Source: Alkalilacustris brevis
GTDB lineage: Bacteria > Pseudomonadota > Alphaproteobacteria > Rhodobacterales > Rhodobacteraceae
NCBI RefSeq assembly: GCF_003350345.1
Contig: NZ_QNVJ01000041.1
Location: 1 to 38,435 of the forward strand
Length of the DNA stretch: 38,435 nucleotides
Direction of reading: 5' to 3'
Part shown: in pieces, positions 1-7,296 of the stretch
How the letters are laid out: every line of letters begins with the position of its first letter
How positions within the stretch are numbered: the stretch's first letter is position 1
Notes under the pieces: generated by a model
Told to the model about the DNA's origin: nothing
Database searches by the model: none
Seen by the model: the letters and a program-made list of their open reading frames with translations, nothing else
Translations under genes and position numbers: made by a program

Positions 1-43
1 GGGATCGCTGCCGACAGCATCATGACATAAATCCCAGAGACAG

Positions 44-159
44 GGTCGGGCGCGGCCCGGGCTGGTCGCCCGGGCGGAACCTGTTGCGGGCGCGGTGCAG
101 AACAGGTTCCCGCTTCCGCGTTTGCGACCGGCGGGCTGAACGACTTTTTCAGCAGCCTG
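44..159 (+). mobile_element. IS-end-like repeat, left copy
   Basis: This stretch aligns without gaps to the reverse complement of 38255-38370. The first 41 bases are identical, the middle is diverged, and the last 17 bases (ending ACTTTTTCAGCAGCCTG) are identical again. The TTTTTCAGCAGCCTG ending resembles termini seen on several IS families, and one frame reads FFSSLL, a common transposase-tail pattern. No transposase body is visible, so the IS family cannot be named. The rest of the element, if any, lies to the left of the window. Confidence 0.6.
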
Positions 160-234
160 TTAGAGCCTTCAGCCCTTGTGAAGGCGCAAAAGCGATGCCG
201 CGGAAGACCCTGTCACTGCAATCCGGAAATTGCC

Positions 235-672
235 TCAGCCCCCGGGGGCAACCTCGAGCACCACGACACAATCCGCACCACCCCCTGCACGCGCGCCCTC
301 GCACGCCGCCATTGCGGCTGCCTGCGCGGCCGCGGCATCAGGCAGGCCGGAAAGCGCGGCAGCCGAATTCGCGGGCGCGCCATCGCGGATGAATCCCTCG
401 TCAGGGGCCAGGGCAATGGCCGCGTGCCCGTCCTCCGTTTCGCCCAGCAGCGCCAGCCGCGCCTCGGGGCTGGCCGCGATCTGGCGCAGGATCAGCAATT
501 CCTCCTGCGTCAGGAAACCATGCAGATGCAGCGTCACTTCGGCGCCGTCGCCCCTGAACACTTCCTGCTCGGGCGGCTGTGCCCAAGCGCCCGCTGCCGC
601 GGTCACGACCAGCGTGCCTGCCGCCAGCACACCCTGCAATGCCTCTCGGAACCTCTCTGCCATATCCATCAT
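235..672 (-). CDS. Exported protein of unknown function
   Basis: This is a 145-residue protein that I do not recognise. It starts with a short polar segment, then a hydrophobic stretch of about 18 residues (VLAAGTLVVTAAAGAWAQ), which looks like a signal peptide cleaved after AWA. The mature part is about 110 residues. It has a beta-rich opening (EVTLHLHGFLTQEELLIL), an Ala-rich middle, and two cysteines near the C-terminus (AACEG and ADCVV) that could form a disulfide in the periplasm. I chose the ATG at 672 because GAGG lies 7 bases upstream; a TTG at 678 is also in frame. It is divergent from the peptidase gene at 780. The function is unknown. Confidence 0.68.
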   Translation of the reverse strand: MMDMAERFREALQGVLAAGTLVVTAAAGAWAQPPEQEVFRGDGAEVTLHLHGFLTQEELLILRQIAASPEARLALLGETEDGHAAIALAPDEGFIRDGAPANSAAALSGLPDAAAAQAAAMAACEGARAGGGADCVVVLEVAPGG

Positions 673-779
673 CTGCAAACCTCGTTTCTGCCTTTTCCGC
701 GGCCCCTTTGCCGACCGGCTGGACAGCCGGCGCGCGCCTGATAGGGTCTTGCCGATTCCATAACATAAGGTCTAGCGAG

Positions 780-2171
780 ATGCCCGCCACCGACGCGCTT
801 GAAGAGGTGCTTTCCCATATCGATGCGACGCTGCCACAGGCCACCGGGCGGCTGCTGAAACTGATGCGCATCCCCTCGGTTTCGACCGACCCGGCCTACA
901 AGGCGGATTGCGCCGCCGCCGCCGACTGGCTGACCGAGGACCTGCGCAGCATCGGCCTGACCGCCGACACCCGCCCCACCCCTGGCCACCCGATGGTGCT
1001 GGGCCATGCGCAAGACTGCGGCGACGGGCCGCACCTGCTGTTTTATGGCCATTATGACGTGCAGCCGGTCGATCCGCTGAACCTATGGCACCGCGACCCG
1101 TTCGACCCGGCCATCGAGGACGCGCCCGCGGGCCAGGTCATCCGCGGCCGCGGCGCCGCCGATGACAAGGGCCAGCTCATGACCTTTATCGAGGCCTGCC
1201 GCGCCTGGGTTGCGGTGCATGGCCGCCTGCCGGTGCCGGTATCGGTCTTTCTGGAGGGGGAGGAAGAATCCGGCTCGCCCTCGCTGGTGCCCTTCCTGAA
1301 GGAGAACACCGACGAGCTGCGCGCCGATCTGGCGCTGATCTGCGACACCGGCATGTTCGACCCTGAGACCCCCGCCATCACCACCATGCTGCGCGGTCTC
1401 GTGGGCGAGGAAATCACCATCCGCGCCGCCAGCAAGGACCTGCATTCGGGCATGTTCGGCGGCATCGCCATGAACCCGATCCGGGTGCTGGCGCGCATCA
1501 TCGCCAGCCTGCATGACGATCAGGGCCGCGTCACCCTGCCCGGCTTTTACGACGGCGTGCCCGACCTGCCCCCGGAAATCGCCGCGCAGTGGGAAGGCCT
1601 GGGCTTCGACCACAAGGCGTTCCTAGGCGCGGTCGGCCTGTCGGAACCCGCCGGCGAGGCCGATCGCACCCCGCTGGAGATGATCTGGGCGCGCCCCACC
1701 TGCGAGGTCAACGGCATCACCGGCGGCTACACCGGCGCAGGTTTCAAGACCGTGCTGCCCGCCGAGGCCCGCGCCAAGATCAGCTTCCGCCTGGTGGGCG
1801 AACAGGACCCGCACAAGATCCGCGAAACCTTCCGCGCCCATGTCCGCGCGATGCTGCCGCCCGATTGCGAGGTCGAGTTCACCGCCCACGGCGCCTCGCC
1901 TGCGTCGCGCATGTCCATCGATCACCCCGCCTTCGAGGCCGCCCGGCAGGCGCTGTCGGACGAGTGGCCGCGCGAGGCGGCCTTCGTCGGCTCGGGCGGG
2001 TCGATCCCGGTGGCGGGCTATTTCAAGAGCGTGCTGGGCTTGGATTCAATGCTGATCGGCTTTGGCCGCGACGACGACCAGATCCACTCGCCCAACGAGA
2101 AATACGACATGGAAAGCTTCCACAAGGGCATCCGCAGCTGGGCGCGCATCCTCGCCGCGCTTGCACGCTAA
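780..2171 (+). CDS. M20 family dipeptidase
   Basis: This 463-residue protein belongs to the M20/M25/M40 metallopeptidases, which are zinc-dependent cytoplasmic dipeptidases of the carnosinase/CNDP type. Metal-site motifs appear in order: FYGHYDVQPVDP (His and the catalytic Asp), GRGAADDKGQ (bridging Asp), EGEEESGSP (catalytic Glu and a Glu ligand), ICDTGMFD, and a C-terminal His in DDDQIHSPNEKYD. The lid/dimerisation domain occupies the middle third (SKDLHSGMFGG to PSRMSI-type strands). The reading frame is open further upstream, but homology begins at MPATDALEE, so I use the ATG at 780. The length is normal for the family. The peptide substrate cannot be told from sequence. It is divergent from the exported protein and not obviously part of an operon. 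Confidence 0.9.
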   Translation: MPATDALEEVLSHIDATLPQATGRLLKLMRIPSVSTDPAYKADCAAAADWLTEDLRSIGLTADTRPTPGHPMVLGHAQDCGDGPHLLFYGHYDVQPVDPLNLWHRDPFDPAIEDAPAGQVIRGRGAADDKGQLMTFIEACRAWVAVHGRLPVPVSVFLEGEEESGSPSLVPFLKENTDELRADLALICDTGMFDPETPAITTMLRGLVGEEITIRAASKDLHSGMFGGIAMNPIRVLARIIASLHDDQGRVTLPGFYDGVPDLPPEIAAQWEGLGFDHKAFLGAVGLSEPAGEADRTPLEMIWARPTCEVNGITGGYTGAGFKTVLPAEARAKISFRLVGEQDPHKIRETFRAHVRAMLPPDCEVEFTAHGASPASRMSIDHPAFEAARQALSDEWPREAAFVGSGGSIPVAGYFKSVLGLDSMLIGFGRDDDQIHSPNEKYDMESFHKGIRSWARILAALAR

Positions 2172-2188
2172 GCGTCTGGAGGGCGTGC

Positions 2189-2698
2189 TCAGGCCGCCGC
2201 GCCCTCCTGATTGCGGCACCAGGCCAGGACGGCGGCGCGATCATCGGGCAATTGTTCGGCCATGCCATCGGCAAAAGCCTCGAAAGCGGTGTGATTCGCG
2301 GCGCTCACCGCCGTCAGCACCGGCACGCCCGCCGCCAAAGCTTGCCCGATCAGCGGGCGAAAGCCGCGCCCCTCGGCCTCTTGCTTGCCGAACTTGTTGA
2401 TGATCATCAGCCGCGGCTGGCCGGCCAGCGCCGTCTCGAGCAACCCCACCGCCTGTTCCAGCCCGGCCGGGTCCAGCCGGCAGCCCCGCGCCTGCGGCCC
2501 CAGATGCTGGCTTATGCGCACCACCTCGCCGACCGAGAGCACATGCAGCTCCATGTCGCAGGGGCGATCGGGGAAGCGTTCGACATTGACCTGCACGGCC
2601 GCGGCCACCGGCCAGCCCTGCGCGATCAGGGTCTGCGCCACGTCCGTCAGCAGCCTGTCGGCGGCCCCGCGGCCCGCCCCGCGCACATATCCCAGCAT
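2189..2698 (-). CDS. DUF2478 protein, probable Mo-linked NTPase-like
   Basis: This 169-residue protein matches my memory of DUF2478 proteins of purple bacteria. These are P-loop-like proteins usually coded near molybdate transport or molybdoenzyme genes. The N-terminus has a glycine-rich loop (MLGYVRGAGRGAADRLL) in place of a standard Walker A. A strand ending MIINKFGKQEAEGRGFRP sits where NTPases of the THEP1 type carry Walker B. The frame stays open far upstream on this strand, but that part is antisense to fdhD; the ATG at 2698 begins the conserved region. It is divergent from fdhD with 63 bases between the starts, which suggests a shared control region. A role in molybdenum handling is inferred from context and not shown. 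Confidence 0.82.
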   Translation of the reverse strand: MLGYVRGAGRGAADRLLTDVAQTLIAQGWPVAAAVQVNVERFPDRPCDMELHVLSVGEVVRISQHLGPQARGCRLDPAGLEQAVGLLETALAGQPRLMIINKFGKQEAEGRGFRPLIGQALAAGVPVLTAVSAANHTAFEAFADGMAEQLPDDRAAVLAWCRNQEGAAA

Positions 2699-2761
2699 GA
2701 TCCGCCCTCTTGCATGTCTCAGGCCAGTCATAAAAGATGCGGCCCCGACAGGAAAGTGATC

Positions 2762-3637
2762 ATGACAGCACCCGCCTTCCCCATTCTGCCCGACCCGGAA
2801 GATGCACGGCTGACCCGACGCATCCGCGGCATCGACCATTCCGGCAACGAGGCCGAGATCAGCGTGGTCGAGGAACGGCCCCTGACCATATTCCTCAATT
2901 CGCAGGAAATCGTCACCGCGATGACCATCGGCGACCACCCCGATTACCTGGCGCTCGGCTTCCTGCGCAATCAGGGGATGCTGCGCCGCGATGACGAGAT
3001 CACCGCCGTCGATTACGACGAAGACATCGACACCGTTGTCGTGCGCACCCGCCGCCAGACGCTTTACGAAGAGAAGGTGAAGAAGAAGACCCGCACCTCG
3101 GGCTGCGCCGTAGGCACCGTGTTCGGCGACATGATGGAGGGGCTTGAAGGCCTCACCCTGCCCCCGGCCGAGCTGCGCACAAGCTGGCTTTATGCGCTGG
3201 CGCGGCAGATCAACACCACGCCCTCGCTTTACCTCACCGCCGGGGCGATCCATGGCACGGTGTTGTGCCAGGCCGACAAGCCGCTGATCTACATGGAGGA
3301 TGTGGGCCGTCACAACGCCGTCGACAAGATCGCGGGCTTCATGTTCCGCCACACCATCCCGCCCGGCGACAAGATCCTCTACACCACCGGGCGGCTGACC
3401 TCGGAGATGGTGATCAAGACCGCGCTGATGGGCATTCCGGTGCTTGCGTCGCGCTCGGGCTTCACCGCCTGGGGGGTCGAGATCGCGCGCGAGGTCGGGC
3501 TCACGCTGATCGGCCGGCTGCGCGGGCAGCGATTCGTCTGCCTCGCGGGCGAGGAGCGTCTCGTGCGCGATGCCGACCCGGCCGCCGTGGGGGAAGAGCC
3601 GGCCAAGGCCCGGCGCAAGGGGGCGCGCGATGACTGA
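2762..3637 (+). CDS. fdhD: Formate dehydrogenase accessory sulfurtransferase FdhD
   Basis: FdhD (291 residues) binds the bis-MGD cofactor and passes sulfur from a cysteine desulfurase to it, which makes formate dehydrogenase active. The homologous gene in Rhodobacter fds operons is called fdsC. Family landmarks are RTSGCAVGTVFGD (the sulfur-carrying loop, Cys115), TAGAIHGTVLC, EDVGRHNAVDKIAG and the C-terminal ASRSGFTAWGVEIA. E. coli FdhD has two cysteines three residues apart in the loop; here only Cys115 is present. The start at 2762 follows AGGAAAG. It overlaps mobA by 8 bases, so fdhD-mobA-mobB-moeA form one operon. The target is probably the formate dehydrogenase coded at 7297-11961. Confidence 0.94.
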   Translation: MTAPAFPILPDPEDARLTRRIRGIDHSGNEAEISVVEERPLTIFLNSQEIVTAMTIGDHPDYLALGFLRNQGMLRRDDEITAVDYDEDIDTVVVRTRRQTLYEEKVKKKTRTSGCAVGTVFGDMMEGLEGLTLPPAELRTSWLYALARQINTTPSLYLTAGAIHGTVLCQADKPLIYMEDVGRHNAVDKIAGFMFRHTIPPGDKILYTTGRLTSEMVIKTALMGIPVLASRSGFTAWGVEIAREVGLTLIGRLRGQRFVCLAGEERLVRDADPAAVGEEPAKARRKGARDD

Positions 3638-4247
3638 AGCGCGATTGCCCGGCGTCATCCTGGCCGGCGGGCTGGCCAGCCGCATGGGCGGCGGCGACAA
3701 GGGGCTGCGGCGCATTGGCGAGCGGCGGCTGATCGACCATGTGATCGCGCGGCTATCGGCCCAATGCGCGCCACTTGCGATCAACGCCAATGGCGACCCG
3801 GCGCGTCTGGCCGAATTCGGCCTGCCGGTGCTGCCTGACAGCCTGGCCGATCATCCGGGGCCGCTGGCCGGGGTGCTGGCGGGGCTTGACTGGGCCGCCG
3901 GGCTGGGGGCGCGGGCCATCGTCACCGCGGCCGCCGACACGCCCTTTCTGCCGCCCGACCTGGTGGCGCGTCTGCAAGCGGCGGCGGGGCCTTCGGGGCT
4001 GGCGCTGGCGGGCAGCCGCGACGCCGATGGCAAACTGTGGCGCCACCCCACCTTCGGCCTCTGGCCTGTGGCGTTGCGCGAGGATCTGCGCGAGGCACTG
4101 ACCGGGGGCCTGCGCAAGATCGTGCTCTGGACCGACCGGCACGGCGCGGGGCTGGCCGAATTTCCCGCGCAGCCTTTTGACCCGTTCTTCAACGTCAACA
4201 CCCCCGACGACATCGCCATCGCCGAACGCTACCTGGGGCAGACATGA
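3630..4247 (+). CDS. mobA: Molybdenum cofactor guanylyltransferase MobA
   Basis: MobA (205 residues) joins GMP from GTP to Mo-molybdopterin and so makes the MGD cofactor of formate dehydrogenase and related enzymes. The N-terminal nucleotide-binding signature is clear: VILAGGLASRMGGGDKGL (residues about 9-26). The Rossmann-like domain continues with LPDSLADHPGPLAGVLAGLDWA and the metal-binding TAAADTPFLPPDL; the protein ends with FFNVNTPDDIAIAE, typical for this family. The ATG at 3630 overlaps the end of fdhD, and the stop overlaps the mobB start in an ATGA. Translation of the three genes is therefore probably coupled. Confidence 0.95.
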   Translation: MTEARLPGVILAGGLASRMGGGDKGLRRIGERRLIDHVIARLSAQCAPLAINANGDPARLAEFGLPVLPDSLADHPGPLAGVLAGLDWAAGLGARAIVTAAADTPFLPPDLVARLQAAAGPSGLALAGSRDADGKLWRHPTFGLWPVALREDLREALTGGLRKIVLWTDRHGAGLAEFPAQPFDPFFNVNTPDDIAIAERYLGQT

Positions 4248-4744
4248 AGGTTTTCGGCGTCACCGGCTGGAAGGACACCGGCAAGACCGGCCTGATGGAG
4301 CGGCTGTTGGCCGAGTTCACCGCGCGCGGGCTTGCTGTCTCGACCGTCAAGCACGCCCATCACGACACCGAGGTTGACCACCCCGGCCGCGACAGCCACC
4401 GCCACCGCAGCGCGGGCGCGCGCGAGGTGTTGCTGTCTTCGCCGCGGCGCTGGGCGCTCATGCACGAGCTGCGCGATGCGCCAGAGCCGCCGCTTTCCGA
4501 ATTGCTGGCGCGGCTCTCGCCCGTCGATCTGGTGCTGATCGAGGGCTACAAGCGTGCAGAGCACCCCAAGATCGAGGCCTACCGCACCGAGACAGGCCGC
4601 CCCCTGCTGGCCGAGCGCAATCCGACGATCCGCGCCGTGGCCTCGAACACCACGCACCCGGGCCTTTCGGTGCCGGTGCTCGCCCTCGATGACACCGCCG
4701 CGATCGCCGATTTCATCCTGCGCGATCTGGAGATGGCACCATGA
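4244..4744 (+). CDS. mobB: Molybdopterin-guanine dinucleotide biosynthesis protein MobB
   Basis: This 166-residue P-loop GTPase assists MobA in forming MGD; the family is not essential in E. coli. The Walker A motif is GWKDTGKTGLMERL at residues 6-19. It is followed by STVKHAHHDTEVDHPGRDSHRHRSAGA, where family members read KHahH.fdiD.pGkDS.rhr.AGA. The Walker B-like strand is DLVLIEGYKRAEHPKIEAYR. The length is close to the usual 165-175 residues. It starts within the mobA stop (ATGA) and ends with a 4-base overlap with the moeA-fusion start at 4741, so it is the third gene of a tightly packed operon. Confidence 0.94.
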   Translation: MKVFGVTGWKDTGKTGLMERLLAEFTARGLAVSTVKHAHHDTEVDHPGRDSHRHRSAGAREVLLSSPRRWALMHELRDAPEPPLSELLARLSPVDLVLIEGYKRAEHPKIEAYRTETGRPLLAERNPTIRAVASNTTHPGLSVPVLALDDTAAIADFILRDLEMAP

Positions 4745-6855
4745 GCAGCTTCGACCGCGTTCTGGTGGTGGACTGGTCGGCCAACGCGGCACCCAAGACC
4801 GGACGCGATTCGATCTGGATCGGCAGCGCCGGGACGGGGGCGCGCGCCCCCGAAAACCCTCCCACCCGCGCCGAGGCGATGGCCACCATCCGCGCCGATA
4901 TCTCTCGCGCGCTGGATGACGGCACGCGGCTGCTCATCGCCTTCGATATCGGCTTCGGCTTTCCCCGTGGCTTTGCCGAACGCCTGACCGGGCGGGCCGA
5001 AGCTCTGGCCGTCTGGGACTGGCTGGCCGAACGCATCGAGGACGACGCGCAAAACCGCAACAACCGCTTCGAGGTCGCCGCCGAGATCAACCGCCGCTTT
5101 CCGGGGCTTGGCCCGTTCTGGGGCCGCCCGGCGGGCCGCGACCTGCCCGACCTGCCCGCAAAAGGCACGCGCCGCCACGGCCACGGGCTGAATGAGCTGC
5201 GCGCGGCCGAACGGATCTGCTCGGGCGCGCATCCGATGTGGAAGCTCTACACCACCGGCTCGGTCGGCTCGCAAAGCCTGCTGGCGCTGGCGCATCTGGC
5301 GCGGCTGCGCGCCGAATTCGCCGGGCAGCTCCAGGTCTGGCCGATGCAGGGCGCCGAGGCCCCGGTGGTGCTGGCCGAGACCTACCTTTCGCTGATCGCG
5401 GGGGCGGTGAAAGCCGCCGCAGCCGACTATCCCTGCAAGGATGCCGCGCAGGTCGATCTGCTGGCGCGCGCCCTGCTTGCCACCGATCCGGCCACGATGA
5501 TGCAGCCCGACGCCGCCCCCGAAATCCTGCGCGAGGAAGGCTGGATCCTGGGCGCAGGGCATGGCGCCGCGCTGGCCGCCCGGCTTGCCCCGCTCGAGCC
5601 CCCGCGCCTGCGCAACGACTGTTTCGCCATGCCGCAAGGCGTGGACTGGGTGCCCGTGGACGAAGCCCTGTCGCGCCTGCGCCGCGCGCTCAAGCCGCTC
5701 ACCGGGGCCGAGACACTGCCGCTATTGCAAGCCGGCGGGCGGGTATTGGCCAGCGACTGCCTTGCGCAACGCTCCAACCCGCCCCGGCCCAATTCGGCCG
5801 TCGATGGCTACGGCTTCGCGCATGCCGCCACCGGCAGCGGCGTGCAACGCCTGCCGCTTCTGGCCGGACGGGCGGCGGCGGGGCAGCCCTACGCCTCGGC
5901 GGTGCCGCCGGGCACCGCGGTCCGCATCCTGACCGGCGCAATCCTGCCCGAGGGCGTGGATACCGTCGTGCTTGAGGAAGACACCGCAAGCGACGATAAA
6001 ACCGTCGTTTTCGACGGCCCTATCAAGCCGGGCAGCAATACCCGCCGCGCTGGCGAAGATGTCGCCAAGGGCCAGCTTGCCCTACCGCGCGGCCACCGGC
6101 TGCGGCCCCCCGATCTGGCGCTTCTGGCCGCACTTGGCATTGCCCGGCTCAAGGTGCAGCGGCAGTTGCGGGTGGGCGTGCTCTCCACCGGCGACGAGAT
6201 CATCCCCGATCCCGGCCAGCCCGCCGCCCCGCACCAGATCTGGGATGCCAACCGCCCGATGCTGCTGGACCTCCTGCGCGGCTGGGGCTATGCCCCGGTC
6301 GATCTGGGGCATGTCCGCGATAACGCGGGGGAAATCGCCGCACGGCTCGATGCGGGCGCGGCCAAGGCGGATGTGATCCTGACCTCGGGCGGCGCCTCGG
6401 CGGGCGACGAAGACCATGTCTCGCGGCTCCTGCGCGACTCCGGCACATTGTCGAGCTGGCGCATCGCGCTCAAGCCCGGCCGCCCGCTGGCGCTGGCACT
6501 CTGGCAGGGCGCACCCGTGTTCGGCCTGCCCGGCAATCCGGTCGCGGCGCTGGTCTGCGCGCTGATCTTCGCGCGGCCCGCGCTGTCGCTGATGGCGGGC
6601 TCGGGATGGTGCGCGCCCCGAGGCTTCACCGTGCCGGCGGCGTTTTCCAAGCGCAAGAAACCGGGCCGGCGTGAATACCTGCGCGCGCGGCTCGACGATC
6701 AGGGCCGCGCCGCGGTCTTCACCTCCGAAGGCTCCGGCCGCATCAGCGGGCTGAGCTGGGCCACGGGGCTGGTCGAGCTGCCCGATGACGCCTGTGAGAT
6801 CGCGCCGGGTACGCCGGTGCGCTACCTGCCCTACAGCGGCTTCGGGATCGCCTGA
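4741..6855 (+). CDS. moeA: MoeA fused to an unknown N-terminal domain
   Basis: This 704-residue protein is far longer than normal MoeA (about 400). Residues from about 301 on are a complete MoeA, the enzyme that inserts molybdenum into adenylylated molybdopterin. Seen there are NSAVDGYGF with the conserved Asp355, SNTRRAGEDV, the MPT-binding LSTGDEI (481-487) and SGGASAGDEDH (549-559), and KPGRPLALALWQG. Residues 1-300 are not MoeA. They open with a strand FDRVLVVDWSANAAPKTG and then LLIAFDIGFGFPRGFAERL. Asp-ended strands of this kind recall RNase H-like folds such as DUF429, but I cannot assign the domain. It overlaps mobB by 4 bases. I recall similar fusions in Rhodobacteraceae. The job of the added domain is unknown. 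Confidence 0.9.
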   Translation: MSSFDRVLVVDWSANAAPKTGRDSIWIGSAGTGARAPENPPTRAEAMATIRADISRALDDGTRLLIAFDIGFGFPRGFAERLTGRAEALAVWDWLAERIEDDAQNRNNRFEVAAEINRRFPGLGPFWGRPAGRDLPDLPAKGTRRHGHGLNELRAAERICSGAHPMWKLYTTGSVGSQSLLALAHLARLRAEFAGQLQVWPMQGAEAPVVLAETYLSLIAGAVKAAAADYPCKDAAQVDLLARALLATDPATMMQPDAAPEILREEGWILGAGHGAALAARLAPLEPPRLRNDCFAMPQGVDWVPVDEALSRLRRALKPLTGAETLPLLQAGGRVLASDCLAQRSNPPRPNSAVDGYGFAHAATGSGVQRLPLLAGRAAAGQPYASAVPPGTAVRILTGAILPEGVDTVVLEEDTASDDKTVVFDGPIKPGSNTRRAGEDVAKGQLALPRGHRLRPPDLALLAALGIARLKVQRQLRVGVLSTGDEIIPDPGQPAAPHQIWDANRPMLLDLLRGWGYAPVDLGHVRDNAGEIAARLDAGAAKADVILTSGGASAGDEDHVSRLLRDSGTLSSWRIALKPGRPLALALWQGAPVFGLPGNPVAALVCALIFARPALSLMAGSGWCAPRGFTVPAAFSKRKKPGRREYLRARLDDQGRAAVFTSEGSGRISGLSWATGLVELPDDACEIAPGTPVRYLPYSGFGIA

Positions 6856-6870
6856 GCATTAGGCCGCGCG

Positions 6871-6920
6871 GCCCTTCTTCTTGGCAAAAATATCCCCGCC
6901 GGAGGCATCCGCCGCAGGCC
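6871..6920 (+). repeat. Dispersed intergenic repeat, copy 1
   Basis: The sequence GGCCCTTCTTCTTGGCAAAA, then ATATCCCCGCCGGAGGCAT, fits the core shared with copies at 12051, 18871, 26898 and 33453. This copy differs most, with CTTCTTGGC where the others read CACTGTGA. It lies just after moeA and before the convergent tusA end. Confidence 0.65.
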
Positions 6921-6924
6921 ACTC

Positions 6925-7152
6925 TCACCCCCGCCGGATCAGATAGACCTGCGCCGCACCATCGGCGCCGCTTTCCAGCAATTCATGCCCCGCCTCGGCA
7001 CAGAAATGCGGCACATCGACCACCGCCGCCGGGTCGGTTGCCACCAGCCGCAAGACCTGCCCCTGCGCCATGCCCTTGAGCCGCTTGCGCGCCTTGAGCA
7101 CCGGCAGCGGGCACAGAAGCCCCGAGGCATCGATTTCCTGATCGAACTCCAT
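6925..7152 (-). CDS. TusA-family sulfur carrier protein
   Basis: This 75-residue protein has the TusA/SirA/YeeD fold. The hallmark is the N-terminal DASGLLCPLPVLKARKRLKGM, whose CPxP cysteine carries a persulfide. It ends with AAVVDVPHFCAEAGHELLE, again typical. TusA-like proteins relay sulfur from cysteine desulfurases to tRNA thiolation or molybdenum-cofactor pathways. In E. coli, TusA influences the sulfur flow that FdhD also uses. I chose the ATG at 7152 because it follows GGAAAGAT and begins the conserved domain; the frame is open further upstream. It is divergent from the formate dehydrogenase operon, with a palindrome between them. A role in sulfuration of the dehydrogenase cofactor with FdhD is inferred. 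Confidence 0.88.
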   Translation of the reverse strand: MEFDQEIDASGLLCPLPVLKARKRLKGMAQGQVLRLVATDPAAVVDVPHFCAEAGHELLESGADGAAQVYLIRRG

Positions 7153-7198
7153 ATCTTTCCGATAGGACGGATCGCGCCGCCTGTCCATCGGCTGCTGT

Positions 7199-7217
7199 CG
7201 ATAGGCATTGCCTATCG
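7199..7217. promoter_or_regulatory. Perfect palindrome, likely LysR-type operator
   Basis: The site reads CGATAGGCATTGCCTATCG, two perfect 9-base arms around a central T. Inside it ATA-N9-TAT fits the T-N11-A pattern of LysR-type regulators. A TTGACT at 7236-7241 could serve as the -35 element for the dehydrogenase operon, but the -10 is poor. With that -35 the start would fall near 7271, which puts the palindrome centre at about -63, the usual place for a LysR recognition site. No lysR gene is in the window. Confidence 0.65.
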
Positions 7218-7296
7218 AGCGACGAAACAGGAAAATTGACTTGCCCGGCAGCGGCGCACAGACCCGGCACGACCAAGCGAAAGGCGAAAGAGCGAC

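Noticed and set aside
1589-2761. Long plus-strand open frame running into fdhD
   Set aside because: It is out of frame across the dipeptidase gene and antisense to the DUF2478 gene. FdhD homology begins only at 2762, after a good ribosome-binding site.
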